The translations under genes were made by a program, and so were the position numbers. From NCBI GenBank assembly GCA_025360715.1, contig JANYBS010000046.1, positions 1 through 35,683 of the forward strand: DNA of 35,683 nt. The letters run 5' to 3'. This stretch comes from Candidatus Eiseniibacteriota bacterium (GTDB lineage Bacteria > Eisenbacteria > RBG-16-71-46). Under the pieces are notes generated by a model. The model saw only the letters and a list, made by a program, of their open reading frames with translations. It was not told where the DNA came from and ran no database searches. Shown piece after piece: positions 1 through 8,272 of this stretch; position 1 is the stretch's first letter; the number at the start of each line of letters is the position of its first letter.

Positions 1-1179
1 GCCGGCCACGCCCAGATCGAACGGCGCGAAGACGGCATCGGTCGAGCCCTGCTCGTTCACGATGACCGTTCCGCCGGTCTGCGTGTAGGCGAGGATCGCG
101 GTGGCGTTGTTGCCGCAGATGCGGCCCGCCACATCGAGCACGCCGCCTTCGACCGTGAGCTGCGGCGCCGTGCCTTGATAGACCAGCGAGCTGTCCGCCG
201 CGTTGCCCGCCTGAATGGTGCCCTGCGTCAGCCGCAGCAGGCCGCGGAGCGAGAGATTGCCGCCTTGGCCGAGCATCGTGACGTTGGGATTGTCGATCCA
301 GAGCCCCGTGCCCACGGAGATGTTCACACCCGGGCCCGGCAGGAACGTGTTCGCGAGCGTGAAGGTGCCGCTCACGCGCAGCTGGCCGTTCACGAGATTC
401 ACGAAGCCAGGCGGCGCGTCGAACTGCGACGCGGTGATGCGCAGGACATTGTTGATGCTCGCGCCCAGGCTCACGCGCAGGAGATTGAAGTGGTTCGTGC
501 CGGTGCCCTGCAGGAACTGATCACCGTTCTTGGCGAATGTGACCGTGCTCGTATTGCCGATGAAATTGCCGTTGTTGGTCCAGTCGCCCGACACCGTGAG
601 CGTGTTCGCGCCGCCGTCCATCGCCGCGCCGGGCGCGATCGTGAGTGTGCCTGCGACGGTGGTGACGCGCTGCAGCGTCGTCGTGCCCGCCGAGATGAGC
701 AGGTTGTTGAACTGGATCACGTTCGTCTTCGGCTCGGTGTTGGTGGCGTTGAACTCCACCGTGCCCGTCCCCGCAGTCCACGTACCAAGGCGCGTGTCGA
801 TGAGCCCGCCACACGTGAGCGTGCCGCCGCTCGCCATCGTGACGGATCCTGGCGTGTTGTTCGTCACGCCAAGCACGACCGGCGCACTCACGGTCAGGTG
901 CGAGAGCGCGGTGAACGCCAGCGTGCCCGCACCGGTGCCCAGCGTGCTGCCGCCCAGCTGCAGGCTCAGGCACGAAGCGTTCGGGACGTCGAGCGTGACG
1001 GTGAAATTGCCATTGATGATCACGTCATCGGTCGCCGTGGGCGCGGGATTGCCGCCCCACGTGGCGCTGCTGCTCCAGAGCCCGGAGGCAGAACTCGTTC
1101 GCGTCGCAGCGGCCGCGATACCGCTCATGATGAGCATCGCGAGGAAGACGAGGAATACGACGAGGGAGGAACGCTTCAT
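1..1179 (-). CDS. Secreted beta-structure repeat protein, C-terminus beyond left edge
   Basis: The frame is open from an ATG at 1179 down to base 1 with no stop, so at least 393 residues are encoded and the C-terminus is missing. It begins MKRSSLVVFLVFLAMLIMSG, a clear signal peptide ending near AAAA. The mature protein starts with a WSSSATWGGNPAPTATDDV stretch like that found at the start of G8-like or parallel beta-helix surface proteins. It continues as repeated T/G/N-rich strands such as GTLTIAPGA and GGNLSLRGLLRL. No catalytic motif is visible. It is probably an extracellular or cell-surface protein, and the missing end may carry the same FlgD-like sorting domain seen in four other genes here. 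No convincing ribosome site precedes the ATG. Family assignment is uncertain, but coding status is well supported by the signal peptide and the long uninterrupted frame. Confidence 0.8.
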   Translation of the reverse strand, partial: MKRSSLVVFLVFLAMLIMSGIAAAATRTSSASGLWSSSATWGGNPAPTATDDVIINGNFTVTLDVPNASCLSLQLGGSTLGTGAGTLAFTALSHLTVSAPVVLGVTNNTPGSVTMASGGTLTCGGLIDTRLGTWTAGTGTVEFNATNTEPKTNVIQFNNLLISAGTTTLQRVTTVAGTLTIAPGAAMDGGANTLTVSGDWTNNGNFIGNTSTVTFAKNGDQFLQGTGTNHFNLLRVSLGASINNVLRITASQFDAPPGFVNLVNGQLRVSGTFTLANTFLPGPGVNISVGTGLWIDNPNVTMLGQGGNLSLRGLLRLTQGTIQAGNAADSSLVYQGTAPQLTVEGGVLDVAGRICGNNATAILAYTQTGGTVIVNEQGSTDAVFAPFDLGVAG

Positions 1180-1413
1180 GGATGGCCCCGCACAGGAAAT
1201 GGTGTGCTCGCCCGCAGCGACCGAGCTGCCCGGGCACGAAGGGAGGCGCAACTCCTGCGCAACGCTCCGTGGCCCCACAGGTGGCAGTCACTTTCCGCAG
1301 ATACCTCTGCGGCACTTCAGGGACTCGATCCACACGCGCTGGTTCCGAACACGTTCGCGCGGAGTGAACACACCCACCGGGTTCTTCACGCCCTGCGAAG
1401 AATCATGGTCACA

Positions 1414-1435
1414 CTCGCGGCAGGCACACCGCGAG
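1414..1435 (-). terminator. Hairpin after the glycosyltransferase gene
   Basis: CTCGCGG at 1414-1420 pairs perfectly with CCGCGAG at 1429-1435 around an 8-nt loop, starting 3 nt beyond the stop codon of the minus-strand gene. No T-tract follows, so termination is inferred from position and stem only. Confidence 0.4.
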
Positions 1436-1438
1436 CGG

Positions 1439-2623
1439 TCAGATCAAGGGCCGGCGCCGCTCGACCAGGGCTGCCACTCCCAACGATGAGAGCGCGATCA
1501 TCTGCGGCTCCACAGGGATCCGGTAGCGCGTCTGGGTGAAGAAGAGCGAGTAGAAACCCGCCGTCGTGAACACGACGAGCGCGAGCACCAGCCGCTGGTC
1601 GCGGCGGCCGCGGCCGCGCCACAGCCCGAACAAGAACAGCGCGAGCACGGGTGTGAAGTAGATGGCCCCCACGATCAGCACGCTTGGCTGGTTGTACTGG
1701 TTCCGGGTCTGCACGCGATCCGGCATCGGCGCGAAGAAGTGCACGAACTCGAAGCCAACATCGTGAGCATACGCGATGGGCTGTGTGGCCATGAGATGCA
1801 GTTCGTGCCGCAGGAACTCGCCCATGGGCAGCGTGCTGCCGCTCTCCCCTGCGGGCAGTTCCACCCAGCGATTCGCACTGAGCGTCGAATCCGTGCGCGC
1901 GAAGTGCAGGACCCATTGGCTCTTCTGCACGAAGGCCTGCGGCGAGCCACCCGCATGCCGCCGCACAAGCTGGTACGGCGTCATCACGGCGATCATCGTC
2001 ACCGCCACGACGAGCATCGCGCGCACGAGCGCAGGACCCGCCGTACGCACCCGCGTGAGCATCCACAGGAATAGCGCGATCATCGGCGCCGCGATCACGG
2101 TGTCGGTCATCCAGCCGAGCATCGCCAGCACGCCCAGCAGGACCGCATCACGGCTGCGCGCCGACTCCGCAAGGCGGATGGCCGCCAGCGTCATGGCGGC
2201 GAGGATGAACGTGTAGAGCGAAGTCGGGTACAGCATCGAGGAGACGAAGATCAGCGTGGGCGCGACGGCGGTCCCGAGTCCGGCGAGCCACCCGGCGGTC
2301 CGTCCGCCGATGCGCTCGGCGAGTTTCTGCACGATCGGGATGAGCGCGATGCCGAAGGGCAGCTGCACCCACCGCACAGCCCAGTAGTTCTTGACGCCTC
2401 CGAGCAGGAATCCCAACGCCATGACGGCCGGATAGAGTGGCGCGCGTGGCAGCGCGGCGCCGTGCGTCTTTCCCAGCATCTGCATCGCGACCGTTTCGTA
2501 TTCGTACGTATCGCTGAACGAAGGCGCGTCACCCTTGGTGAGAAGGAATGCGATCCGCAGCACAGCGCCGAGCACGAACAAAGCACTCGTCGAGGTGAGC
2601 CAGCGCGAGATCGGCGACTTCAA
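1439..2623 (-). CDS. GT-C family membrane glycosyltransferase (ArnT/PMT-like)
   Basis: This is a polytopic membrane protein of about 394 residues. An N-terminal membrane segment is followed by an acidic loop (SFSDTYEYETVAMQML) and an APLYPAVMALGFLLGG helix, the arrangement of GT-C glycosyltransferases of the ArnT/PMT (GT39) superfamily. These move sugars from polyprenyl phosphates onto lipids or proteins at the outer face of the inner membrane. Six to eight further hydrophobic segments follow, ending FFTQTRYRIPVEPQ, a typical final luminal motif. I chose the TTG at 2623 because GGAG lies 9 nt before it and a perfect hairpin (2738-2763) separates it from the upstream gene. An in-frame ATG at 2779 would add 52 Pro/Arg-rich residues with atypical codons, spanning that hairpin. 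The acceptor and donor cannot be read from sequence. Confidence 0.72.
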   Translation of the reverse strand: MKSPISRWLTSTSALFVLGAVLRIAFLLTKGDAPSFSDTYEYETVAMQMLGKTHGAALPRAPLYPAVMALGFLLGGVKNYWAVRWVQLPFGIALIPIVQKLAERIGGRTAGWLAGLGTAVAPTLIFVSSMLYPTSLYTFILAAMTLAAIRLAESARSRDAVLLGVLAMLGWMTDTVIAAPMIALFLWMLTRVRTAGPALVRAMLVVAVTMIAVMTPYQLVRRHAGGSPQAFVQKSQWVLHFARTDSTLSANRWVELPAGESGSTLPMGEFLRHELHLMATQPIAYAHDVGFEFVHFFAPMPDRVQTRNQYNQPSVLIVGAIYFTPVLALFLFGLWRGRGRRDQRLVLALVVFTTAGFYSLFFTQTRYRIPVEPQMIALSSLGVAALVERRRPLI

Positions 2624-2737
2624 ACGAGGATGCTCCGGTGGGGGTCCATGCCGGACGCCTCGCTGGTGCGGGCGCGGCGGTATCAGGCTAGGGGCTCGCG
2701 GCCCTACTGGCAACTTCCTGCGCCAGATACGACCAGG

Positions 2738-2763
2738 GCTCCGCCGGATGGTGCCGGCGGAGC
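2738..2763 (-). terminator. Perfect 10-bp hairpin after the PhoX-like gene
   Basis: GCTCCGCCGG (2738-2747) and CCGGCGGAGC (2754-2763) pair perfectly around the 6-nt loop ATGGTG. The hairpin starts 25 nt past the stop of the phosphatase gene and there is no T-run. Its position argues that the next gene starts downstream of it. Confidence 0.55.
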
Positions 2764-2787
2764 TCTCGGTCTTCAACATCTCGAAGC

Positions 2788-4893
2788 TTACTGACCGACG
2801 CGGACGAGGCGGGTCGTGGCCGCGCCCTTGACCGTCGCGACGCGGGCGTAGAACACACCCACATGCAGCTGGCCCGCGGCATCGCGGCCATCCCACGCGA
2901 CAGCGCGCTGGCCCGCGGTCAGCCGGCCCGAGAAGACCGTCGCGATTTCACGACCGCTCAGGTCGAAGATCTTCACGTCGCCCGAAGTGCCGTCGAGATC
3001 CGAAGGCACCGAGAACGAGAGCGAGACCAGACCGCTGCTCGGGTTCGGGCTTGGCGCACGGAAGGAGAGCTTGGCGGCGAGCTGGCCGCCGATGTCGGCG
3101 CGGACCGGCGAGGACTGCATGACGATCGCGCCGCCGCGCATCGCCTCGACGCGGTAGAACCACGTGCCCGCGCCGGGCGTGTCGGAGAAGCTCGTCACAC
3201 CCGCCGACACCAGCGTCGGCGTGAGATTCGTGAACTCGCCATCCGGAGTGCTCGAGCGCAGCACACGGAAACCGTCCAGGCCCGTGCGATCTCCGATGCT
3301 CCAGCCCAAGTGGAGCACATCGCCATCCAGCCACAGATCGGCGCCGAGCGTGTTCTGGGTCGGGACGACCGCGTTGTTGAGCGAGATGAGCATGATCTGG
3401 CCGCCCTCGATCGTCTCGGCCGCGGGGTTGATGCGCAGCGCATGCGCCTGCACGTCGAGGATCCACGTGTCCAAGCCCGTGAACGGCTCGGCATCGATCA
3501 CGCCGCTGAACTCCTCGAAGCCCGGCAGGTTCTCGGCCGCCGATATCGTGTTGAGCGGATCGGCCGCGAGCGCGTGCGAGATCTGCGACGGGCGGTCCAT
3601 CTCGAGCACGGGGATCAGCGACGCCGTGTTCGTATCGTACAGCCAGAGGTAGCTATCACGCGTCAGGCTGAGCGGCGCGATGCCCAGGTTGTAGTTGGGA
3701 TCCTCGCAGATCATCATCTGGCCACGGCTGTTCAGGTCGATGTTGTCCGGGCTCACGATGCCTTCCGAACCATCCAGCAGCAGCGTGAGCGTCGTCGGAC
3801 CCGCCAGCGGGTCATTCGCGTTCCAGTTCAAGCGGTACAGCCGGCCGTAGGGATTCGACGTGCCGGAAGAACCCGTGGTGACGAAATAGGCGACACCGGG
3901 CGCCGTCTTGGAATACGCGTTGTCCTCGATGCGCACGAAGTTGAACGAGCCGACGGCCTTCGACTGGGTATCCAGCTGCGCATCGGTCTGGTTGTAGTTC
4001 ACCGCCGCGAACGACACCGGCACCGACGTGCCCTTCGCGGTGAACGTCGCCTCGTCCTTGTGGGCCGGATCCTCGGCCTTCAGGACATAGAGCGCGCCGT
4101 TGTTCAGGCCGTTGATCGACAGCGGGTCGCCGGCACCCGGGTTCTTCGCGCCCAGGTACATGTAGAACTGCGAGTTCAGGCCCGTTCCGCTGCCGGAGCT
4201 ATCCTCACTGCCGAAGATGACCGTCTTGTTGCTGGTGCCGGGCTGCACCACCAGGTTCTCCCAGTTCGTATGACCCAGGCGCGGCAGCACGTAAAGGTCG
4301 CCGCCGAACGTGACCGTCGCCGAGCCACCCTTGCCGTCGAATGTCGCCGCGCCGGAGACTTCTTCTCCCGTGAAGTACATCGGGCGATCCAGACCCGACC
4401 ACGGGCCGCCCAGGTACGACGAGCAGAAGCGCGTGAACTTCGCGGTGCCCGGAGCCACAAGCATCGGCGGCTCACCGGCGTACACGTTCTGGATCCACTG
4501 ACGGCCTTCGACGACGCTCGCCGAAGGGCCGACGGGGTTCACGTTCAGGTGCAGCTCCGAGATGCGCGCACCGCTCGCCAGCGGGCCCGATGCGATGCTT
4601 GTGAGCAACGTGAGTTCGTGGTTCGAATACAGCGTCGCCTGGCCTGGGCCCGTGGACACCATGCCGAGGCCGTCGGGGATACCGGGGAAGCGATAGGTCG
4701 CGCCCGGCGCGCCGCCGATCAGCGATACCTTCTGACCCGTGGTGATGATCGGCCGGATCACCGTGCCCGGAGCGATCGGACGAGCGTACGGCGGGGCCAC
4801 CGCGTAGGGATCGGCCGCGAAGGCGGCCGAAGCCCCCACGAGACCGGCGAGCACGGCGAGACGTGCAATAGAAAGTGGCGAAGCCTTGAACAC
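2788..4893 (-). CDS. PhoX-like (DUF839) secreted phosphatase with C-terminal sorting domain
   Basis: This predicted exported phosphatase has about 701 residues. GTG at 4893 is the start: GGAGG lies 6 nt upstream, and the product begins MFKASPLSIARLAVLAGL, a signal peptide ending ASAAFA. The body matches the PhoX/DUF839 fold, with ATLYSNHELTLLTS, MYFTGEEVSGAA, RLGHTNWENLVV, VIFGSEDSSGSG and EGIVSPDNIDLNSRGQ in that order. Known PhoX enzymes are Ca/Fe-dependent phosphomonoesterases working outside the cytoplasm. Then come a fibronectin-III-like segment (about residues 520-605) and a FlgD-like C-terminal domain with VKIFDLSGREIATV and AWDGRDAAGQLHVGVFYARV. The tail implies surface delivery or secretion rather than a Tat-exported soluble enzyme. 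An upstream ATG at 4929 would place 12 unlikely residues before the signal peptide. Individual metal ligands were not verified. Confidence 0.82.
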   Translation of the reverse strand: MFKASPLSIARLAVLAGLVGASAAFAADPYAVAPPYARPIAPGTVIRPIITTGQKVSLIGGAPGATYRFPGIPDGLGMVSTGPGQATLYSNHELTLLTSIASGPLASGARISELHLNVNPVGPSASVVEGRQWIQNVYAGEPPMLVAPGTAKFTRFCSSYLGGPWSGLDRPMYFTGEEVSGAATFDGKGGSATVTFGGDLYVLPRLGHTNWENLVVQPGTSNKTVIFGSEDSSGSGTGLNSQFYMYLGAKNPGAGDPLSINGLNNGALYVLKAEDPAHKDEATFTAKGTSVPVSFAAVNYNQTDAQLDTQSKAVGSFNFVRIEDNAYSKTAPGVAYFVTTGSSGTSNPYGRLYRLNWNANDPLAGPTTLTLLLDGSEGIVSPDNIDLNSRGQMMICEDPNYNLGIAPLSLTRDSYLWLYDTNTASLIPVLEMDRPSQISHALAADPLNTISAAENLPGFEEFSGVIDAEPFTGLDTWILDVQAHALRINPAAETIEGGQIMLISLNNAVVPTQNTLGADLWLDGDVLHLGWSIGDRTGLDGFRVLRSSTPDGEFTNLTPTLVSAGVTSFSDTPGAGTWFYRVEAMRGGAIVMQSSPVRADIGGQLAAKLSFRAPSPNPSSGLVSLSFSVPSDLDGTSGDVKIFDLSGREIATVFSGRLTAGQRAVAWDGRDAAGQLHVGVFYARVATVKGAATTRLVRVGQ

Positions 4894-5332
4894 CTGGCAC
4901 CTCCGATGTGGGGTTCGCGACGCGTGCATGAGTGGGAGTCTGCGGGTGCGCGTCGTGCGGGCAACCTAAAGGAGGGCCGATGACGGTCTGTTGACGAAGA
5001 GGTTAAGAACGGATGATGCGGCGTGACGCTCTCGTGTCTGCCGGATGGGTGGCATGAGTTCCGCGCTTGGTGAGCGCGCAGGTTGTGGAGCTTGTCAGAC
5101 AGCGCCACAAGAAGGTCGTTTCGAAGCGAGCGCCGAGCTTGGGACCGGGCTTGCGTGCGCGTGGCGACACCAGGACTGCCTTCCTGAGGGAAGCTGCGTG
5201 CGACGGAATCTGCAATCGGTAGCCCTCGAGCTCGCCGGACGCAAGCGCCCCGGCGTGCTAGCCTTGCGTGACCGGCCCCCACGAGCGGCCCGCGGCACCT
5301 TGTTTCTGATTGGCGCACCCATGGAGCACCTC
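4894..5332. other. Divergent intergenic region
   Basis: This 439-bp stretch separates the minus-strand phosphatase from the plus-strand DUF4404 gene and must hold both promoters. No reading frame here has coding character, and I could not pick out a convincing -35/-10 pair or operator. The left end carries the ribosome site of the phosphatase gene (GGAGG at about 4899-4903, minus strand). Confidence 0.5.
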
Positions 5333-5608
5333 ATGTCCGATCCCAGCCTTCGCAGTCTCGCGCAGGTGCTTCATTCCAAGCTACAGTCCGCGCAGACGCT
5401 GGATGCTTCCGATCGCGCGTCGCTCGAGCAACTCTCCAGCGACCTGCACGCCCTGCTCGACTCCTCTGGCGCTACCGCCGCAGACACTGCGCACGCGGGC
5501 ATCCTGGACCGCATGCGCGACGCCGCGACGCGATTCGAGGTCTCGCACCCGGACCTCACCGCCACGTTGGTGCAGATCGGCAAGGGTCTCGGCGACATGG
5601 GGATCTAG
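5333..5608 (+). CDS. DUF4404 family small helical protein
   Basis: The product has 91 residues and starts MSDPSLRSLAQVLHSKL; GGAG sits 6 nt before this ATG. It is predicted all-helical with two amphipathic stretches. It ends in the diagnostic SHPDLTATLVQIGKGLGDMGI region, matching the DUF4404 C-terminal pattern of SHP...T.L...I...L..MGI. Function of the family is unknown. Its stop is 5 nt before the start of the dioxygenase-hydrolase fusion, so the two are very likely co-transcribed. An ATG 12 nt upstream (5321) is a possible alternative start. Confidence 0.8.
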   Translation: MSDPSLRSLAQVLHSKLQSAQTLDASDRASLEQLSSDLHALLDSSGATAADTAHAGILDRMRDAATRFEVSHPDLTATLVQIGKGLGDMGI

Positions 5609-5613
5609 CTCGC

Positions 5614-7254
5614 ATGACGAGCGTCCTTGGGATCCATCACGTCACCGCCATCGCCAGCGATCCCCAGCGCAATATTGATTTCTACGCGGGCGTGCTGGGT
5701 ATGCGGCTCGTCAAGCGCACGGTCAACTTCGACGATCCCCAGACCTATCATTTCTACTATGGCGATGAGACCGGTTCCCCGGGCAGCATCCTGACCTTCT
5801 TCCCCATGCCCGGCGCGCGCCGCGGGCGCGTGGGCTCGGGGCAGGTCGCGGTCACGTCGTTCGCGGTGCAGCCACATGCGATCGCGTTCTGGATCGACCG
5901 CCTGCTGCAAGCAGGTGTCGCCTGTCGCGGCCCCGAGAAGCGCGGCTCCGGCGCGGAGCTTGAGACAACGCTGTCGTTCAAGGACCCCGATGGCCTCCTG
6001 CTCGAGATCGTGGGTCATGCCGGCGCCGTTGCGCGTTCGGCGTGGGGCGGTGCGCCGGGCATCGCGCAGGACGTCGCGCTGCGCGGCTTCCATTCGGTCT
6101 CGATGTGGGTCGAAGCAGCCGATACGAGCGAACGCGTGCTCACGCAGACGCTGGGATGGCGTCTGGTCTCGGAGGACGGCGCGAGCAAGCGCTTCGCGAT
6201 AGGCGATGGCGGTCCGGGCCTGCGCATGGAATTGCGCGCGATCGGCGGCTTCGGCCACGGGCTCGGCGGCGCCGGGACCGTGCACCACGTGGCGTGGTGC
6301 GTCGCCGACGACGACGCCGAGATGCAGGTGCGCGAGCAGGTGATTGCTGCCGGGCTGCACCCCACCACGCCGGTGGACCGAAATTATTTTCACTCCGTTT
6401 ATTTCCGCGAGCCCGGCGGTGTGCTCTTCGAGCTCGCCACGATCCCGCCGGGATTCGCGATCGATGAGGACGCGGCGCACTTGGGCGAGGCGCTCAAGCT
6501 CCCGCCGCAGTACGAGAACGAGCGCGCGGCGATCGAGCGCGCACTCCCGCCCATCCACAGGCCTGGCGAAGCGTCGCTCGCCCGGCAGTTCGCCGACACC
6601 GCCGCGGGCGAAGGCGAGGATCCGACGCTCGGTTTCCTGCACCGCTGGATCAAGGCGGCGCCCGAGACGAGCCCGGGCACGCCGACACTGCTGCTGCTGC
6701 ATGGCACGGGCGGCGACGAAGAGGACCTGCTGCCGCTCGGCCGCGCGCTCTGGCCCGGCGCCGCACTGCTCAGCCCGCGCGGCAACGTGATGGAGCGCGG
6801 CGCACCGCGGTTCTTCAAGCGCCTGCGCGAGGGCGTCTTCGACCTCGACGACCTTGCGGTGCGAAGTGTGGAGCTCGCCGCATTCGTCGACGACGCCGCG
6901 CGCGCCTACGGCTTCGAGCGCGGTAACGTGATCGCGGTGGGTTTTTCCAACGGCGCGAACATCGCCGCGAACCTATTGCTCACCCGAAGTGGCGTCTTCA
7001 AGGGCGCGATCCTGCTTAGTCCGATGCTGCCGTTCGAGCCGGCGCCACCTCCCACGCAGGCCGGCGCGCATGTGTTCATCGGCGCCGGACGTGCGGACGC
7101 GACCGCGCCGCTGGCGCAAGCGGAACATCTGGCTGAACTGCTTCGCGGCGCCGGCGCTCAAGTCACCCTCTTCGCGCACGATTCCGGCCACACGCTCACG
7201 CCCCAGGAACTGGCGGCCGCGCGCGACTGGCTCGACACGTTCCCGCGCAGTTGA
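5614..7254 (+). CDS. Ring-cleaving dioxygenase (MhqO-like) fused to MhqD-like carboxylesterase
   Basis: The product is 546 residues in two modules. Residues 1-320 form a two-repeat vicinal-oxygen-chelate extradiol dioxygenase of the MhqO/glyoxalase type. Likely metal ligands are His8/His9 (LGIHHVTAIASD), His224/His225 (GTVHHVAW) and Glu273 (GGVLFELATIPPGF). Residues about 350-546 are an alpha/beta hydrolase of the phospholipase/carboxylesterase type, with TLLLLHGTGGDEEDLLPL, a GFSNG nucleophile elbow (Ser445), Asp495 in GRADATAP and His526 in DSGHTL. In Bacillus the separate MhqO and MhqD proteins belong to the quinone- and catechol-responsive regulon. The fusion probably couples ring opening of hydroquinone-like compounds to ester or lactone hydrolysis. 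The ATG lies 5 nt after the DUF4404 stop, with GGGGAT upstream. No regulator of the MhqR type is nearby. Confidence 0.88.
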   Translation: MTSVLGIHHVTAIASDPQRNIDFYAGVLGMRLVKRTVNFDDPQTYHFYYGDETGSPGSILTFFPMPGARRGRVGSGQVAVTSFAVQPHAIAFWIDRLLQAGVACRGPEKRGSGAELETTLSFKDPDGLLLEIVGHAGAVARSAWGGAPGIAQDVALRGFHSVSMWVEAADTSERVLTQTLGWRLVSEDGASKRFAIGDGGPGLRMELRAIGGFGHGLGGAGTVHHVAWCVADDDAEMQVREQVIAAGLHPTTPVDRNYFHSVYFREPGGVLFELATIPPGFAIDEDAAHLGEALKLPPQYENERAAIERALPPIHRPGEASLARQFADTAAGEGEDPTLGFLHRWIKAAPETSPGTPTLLLLHGTGGDEEDLLPLGRALWPGAALLSPRGNVMERGAPRFFKRLREGVFDLDDLAVRSVELAAFVDDAARAYGFERGNVIAVGFSNGANIAANLLLTRSGVFKGAILLSPMLPFEPAPPPTQAGAHVFIGAGRADATAPLAQAEHLAELLRGAGAQVTLFAHDSGHTLTPQELAAARDWLDTFPRS

Positions 7255-7256
7255 CC

Positions 7257-7278
7257 CCGCGGCACAGCCGAGCCGCGG
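7257..7278. terminator. Bidirectional hairpin between convergent genes
   Basis: CCGCGGC (7257-7263) pairs with GCCGCGG (7272-7278) around an 8-nt loop. It starts 2 nt after the plus-strand fusion gene and lies 16 nt from the end of the convergent minus-strand gene, so it could serve both. There is no T-tract. Confidence 0.45.
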
Positions 7279-7294
7279 CGCGAGCTGCTGCGGT

Positions 7295-7963
7295 TCAGCG
7301 CACGATGGCGAACACGCGGGTGAACTGCGTCTCGCCCAGGTGCGCGAACATCAGATAGGTGCCCGAGCGCACCGCGGCACCGCGATCATCGCGCAGGTCC
7401 CAGTCAACGTCCTCGCTGCCCGCAGAGCCCTGCCCGCTGCGCAGCGTCCGAACGTGGCGGCCGAGCACGTCGAGCACCTCGATACGGACCTTCGCGTCCC
7501 GTGGAAGCGAGTAGCGCAGGTGTGCCACGTCGCGCGCCGGGTTCGGCCACGGCGCGGCGAAGCTGACCGGGAGCTCGGCACGCACGACGCCGGAGGTGAC
7601 ACTCGCACGCGTGACCACGTTGGAGACCGAGGACCAATTCCCCACGTCGTCGATGGTCCGAAGGGCCAGATACCATGTGATGCCATCGGCGAGACCGTTC
7701 ACGACGAAGCTCTGCCGCGTGCCCGCTGCAGCCGGCGCCGGCAGCCCCGTGATGCGCGTCGCGAGCAGGAAGTTGGCGGCGGTCAGGAGCTGCGCGGAAT
7801 AGCGCAGTTCGTAACCGGTCGCGGTGCCGGCGGTGCCGTCATCTCCGGGCGCGGTCCAGATGAGTGTGAATGGCGTCGACGTCGCGGCGTGCAGGATGTC
7901 GTGCGAGAGGACCAAGGCGAGCAGCATCAAGCCTGCCGCCCCGAGTCGCGATCGTGGCGTCAT
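7295..7963 (-). CDS. Secreted fibronectin-III protein with FlgD-like sorting domain
   Basis: This is a 222-residue exported protein. ATG at 7963 has GGAGGG 4-5 nt upstream. The product starts MTPRSRLGAAGLMLLALVLS, a signal peptide ending about LHAAT. Residues about 35-125 form one fibronectin type III domain (FTLIWTAPGDDG, ATGYELRYSAQ, ADGITWYLALRTIDDVGN). The last 85 residues are a FlgD-like beta-sandwich: APWPNPARDVAHLRYSLP, VRIEVLDVLGRHVRTL, SGTYLMFAHLGETQFTRVF. No enzyme domain is present, so it is probably a small surface or matrix protein. Longer frames upstream to 8164 lack coding character. It is convergent with the dioxygenase fusion. Confidence 0.82.
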   Translation of the reverse strand: MTPRSRLGAAGLMLLALVLSHDILHAATSTPFTLIWTAPGDDGTAGTATGYELRYSAQLLTAANFLLATRITGLPAPAAAGTRQSFVVNGLADGITWYLALRTIDDVGNWSSVSNVVTRASVTSGVVRAELPVSFAAPWPNPARDVAHLRYSLPRDAKVRIEVLDVLGRHVRTLRSGQGSAGSEDVDWDLRDDRGAAVRSGTYLMFAHLGETQFTRVFAIVR

Positions 7964-8272
7964 GGATCCCTCCGTGAGTGCTCCCGGTACTCCGAGCCCG
8001 CCCAAGGGACCCGGGGGCCTGCAACGCAAGGCCGATGCCACCAGCGCACTCATCCTGCGACCGCGCTTCAAGTGCCAGCAGGGCAACGCGTCCGGGCTGT
8101 TGCGACCGAGTCCCCGTGCACGAAGGCGCACGCGCGCTGCGCCAGAGTGTGGCGGAGTCGCCACGCATCGTCCGCCACGCTCGCCTCAGTCAGGACGAGC
8201 GCGTGCGTCCACCGCGCGAACGCTTTGTCGTCACCTTGAGGCCGGAATTGGGCGGCCACGTAAGGGACACTC
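7964..8272. other. Intergenic region with no recognisable gene
   Basis: Several open frames cross this 309-bp stretch on both strands but their products are Arg/Pro/Ala-rich and carry no domain or ribosome site. It should hold the promoter of the minus-strand fibronectin gene. I see no convincing promoter motif. Confidence 0.4.

Noticed and set aside
175-1539. Plus-strand open frame of 454 codons
   Set aside because: It is antisense to the secreted repeat protein cut by the left edge, which has a real signal peptide.
2863-4983. Plus-strand open frame of 706 codons
   Set aside because: It is antisense to the PhoX-like gene, and its product is Arg/Ala/His-rich without a recognisable fold.
5605-6702. 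Minus-strand open frame of 365 codons
   Set aside because: It is antisense to the dioxygenase-hydrolase fusion.
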